Part shown: one piece after another, positions 63,667 through 64,000 of the stretch
Layout of the letters: each line of letters begins with the position of its first letter
Numbering within the stretch: the first letter of the stretch is position 1
Source: Mrakia gelida
Taxonomy: Eukaryota > Basidiomycota > Tremellomycetes > Cystofilobasidiales > Mrakiaceae
Reading direction: 5' to 3'
Length of the DNA: 64,000 nt
NCBI GenBank assembly: GCA_024345305.1
Contig: BRON01000006.1
Coordinates: 1,054,001 to 1,118,000 of the forward strand
Notes under the pieces: model-generated
Seen by the model: the letters and a program-made list of their open reading frames with translations, nothing else
What the model was told of the DNA's origin: nothing
The model's database searches: none
Made by a program: the position numbers and the translations under genes

Positions 63667-64000
63667 CTCCCACTCGACGAGATGAGCTGTGTCATCCCTC
63701 TTCTGTATGTCAACACCCATTTCTGCCCTAAACCTCTCCAACTTCTCCCATCCTAATGCCTTCGTAAGGATATCCGCCGTCATCCGATCGGTCGGACAGT
63801 GCGAGAGAGAGATGACTTCGTTTTGGAGGAGCTCGCGCCCGTATTTGTACGCGACGTCGATGTGCTTTGTTCGCTCCGAATGGGTCCCGTTCTTGGCTGT
63901 TTCGATTGCTCCTTGGTTGTCGACTCGGACGGGAACGATAGGGATATTGTAATCCACTTGACGGAGGAGTTTGGCGACCCAGATAAGATTTTGGCATCCT
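63661..64000 (-). CDS. copia Pol C-terminus (family 3), partial
   Basis: The minus strand reads VPVRVDNQGAIETAKNGTHS, ERTKHIDVAYKYGRELLQNE, SLSHCPTDRMTADILTKALG and WEKLERFRAEMGV, the end of the RNase H region. Its stop TGA is supplied by the first bases of the LTR (TGT TGA). The frame is broken near 63957 or continues in another frame off the window edge, so whether the element is intact cannot be seen. Related to A1/A2 but clearly distinct. Confidence 0.85.
   Translation of the reverse strand, partial: GCQNLIWVAKLLRQVDYNIPIVPVRVDNQGAIETAKNGTHSERTKHIDVAYKYGRELLQNEVISLSHCPTDRMTADILTKALGWEKLERFRAEMGVDIQKRDDTAHLVEWEC

Overview
The window looks like a repeat-rich stretch of an intron-dense fungal nuclear genome, most likely a basidiomycete yeast or smut relative. 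The reasons are: many 50-100 base GT-AG introns and very small exons, a PDR-type ABC transporter with the fungal degenerate Walker A, an F-box gene, a rhamnogalacturonan lyase, Ty1/copia retrotransposons and TTAGGG-type telomere repeats. Placement in Pucciniomycotina/Microbotryomycetes is only a guess from gene style. I saw no rRNA, tRNA or CRISPR array.

Layout. 1-5.7 kb: a decayed or interrupted WD40-like gene carrying a full copia element (A1, 882-5722). 6.1-8.1 kb: an AKR7-type aldo/keto reductase. 8.4-10 kb: debris of several copia families and a repeat (E1). 10-12.3 kb: two unrecognised spliced genes. 12.5-13.7 kb: relics. 13.7-16.2 kb: a gene that joins an aldo/keto reductase N-terminal part to the C-terminal part of a flavin monooxygenase. 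16.2-23.6 kb: mostly non-coding, with copia relics, a short telomere-like tract and dispersed palindromes. 23.65-27.64 kb: a secreted PL4 rhamnogalacturonan lyase. 27.7-36 kb: repeats, LTR pieces and broken genes. 36-42.6 kb: an F-box gene broken by a solo repeat E2, a solo LTR (C) and a second full copia element (A2, 37212-42058) nested at the edge of LTR C. 43.3-44.2 kb: part of an unrecognised gene. 44.4-51.8 kb: a full-length PDR/ABCG transporter with a ~160-base direct repeat on each side. 52-56.6 kb: relics, a solo LTR A, and a head-to-head telomere-repeat junction inside copia debris. 57-57.75 kb: a CDC4-like WD40 pseudogene. 59.4-59.9 kb: the C-terminal end of ornithine decarboxylase. 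60.4-62.3 kb: a membrane-anchored GDSH-type esterase-like protein. 62.3-64 kb: a truncated LTR, a palindromic element and the 3' end of another copia family running off the window.

The genes do not form one pathway. The intact enzymes (aldo/keto reductase, pectin-backbone lyase, drug-type exporter, esterase-like protein) would fit a plant-associated or decomposer lifestyle, but that is inference. What ties the window together is mobile DNA. Three LTR-like repeats each contain a GT-AG intron-like segment of about 71 bases that is missing from sister copies. A family of about 14 short palindromes shows paired base changes. A second palindromic element (F) repeats a copy-specific arm three times in each copy.
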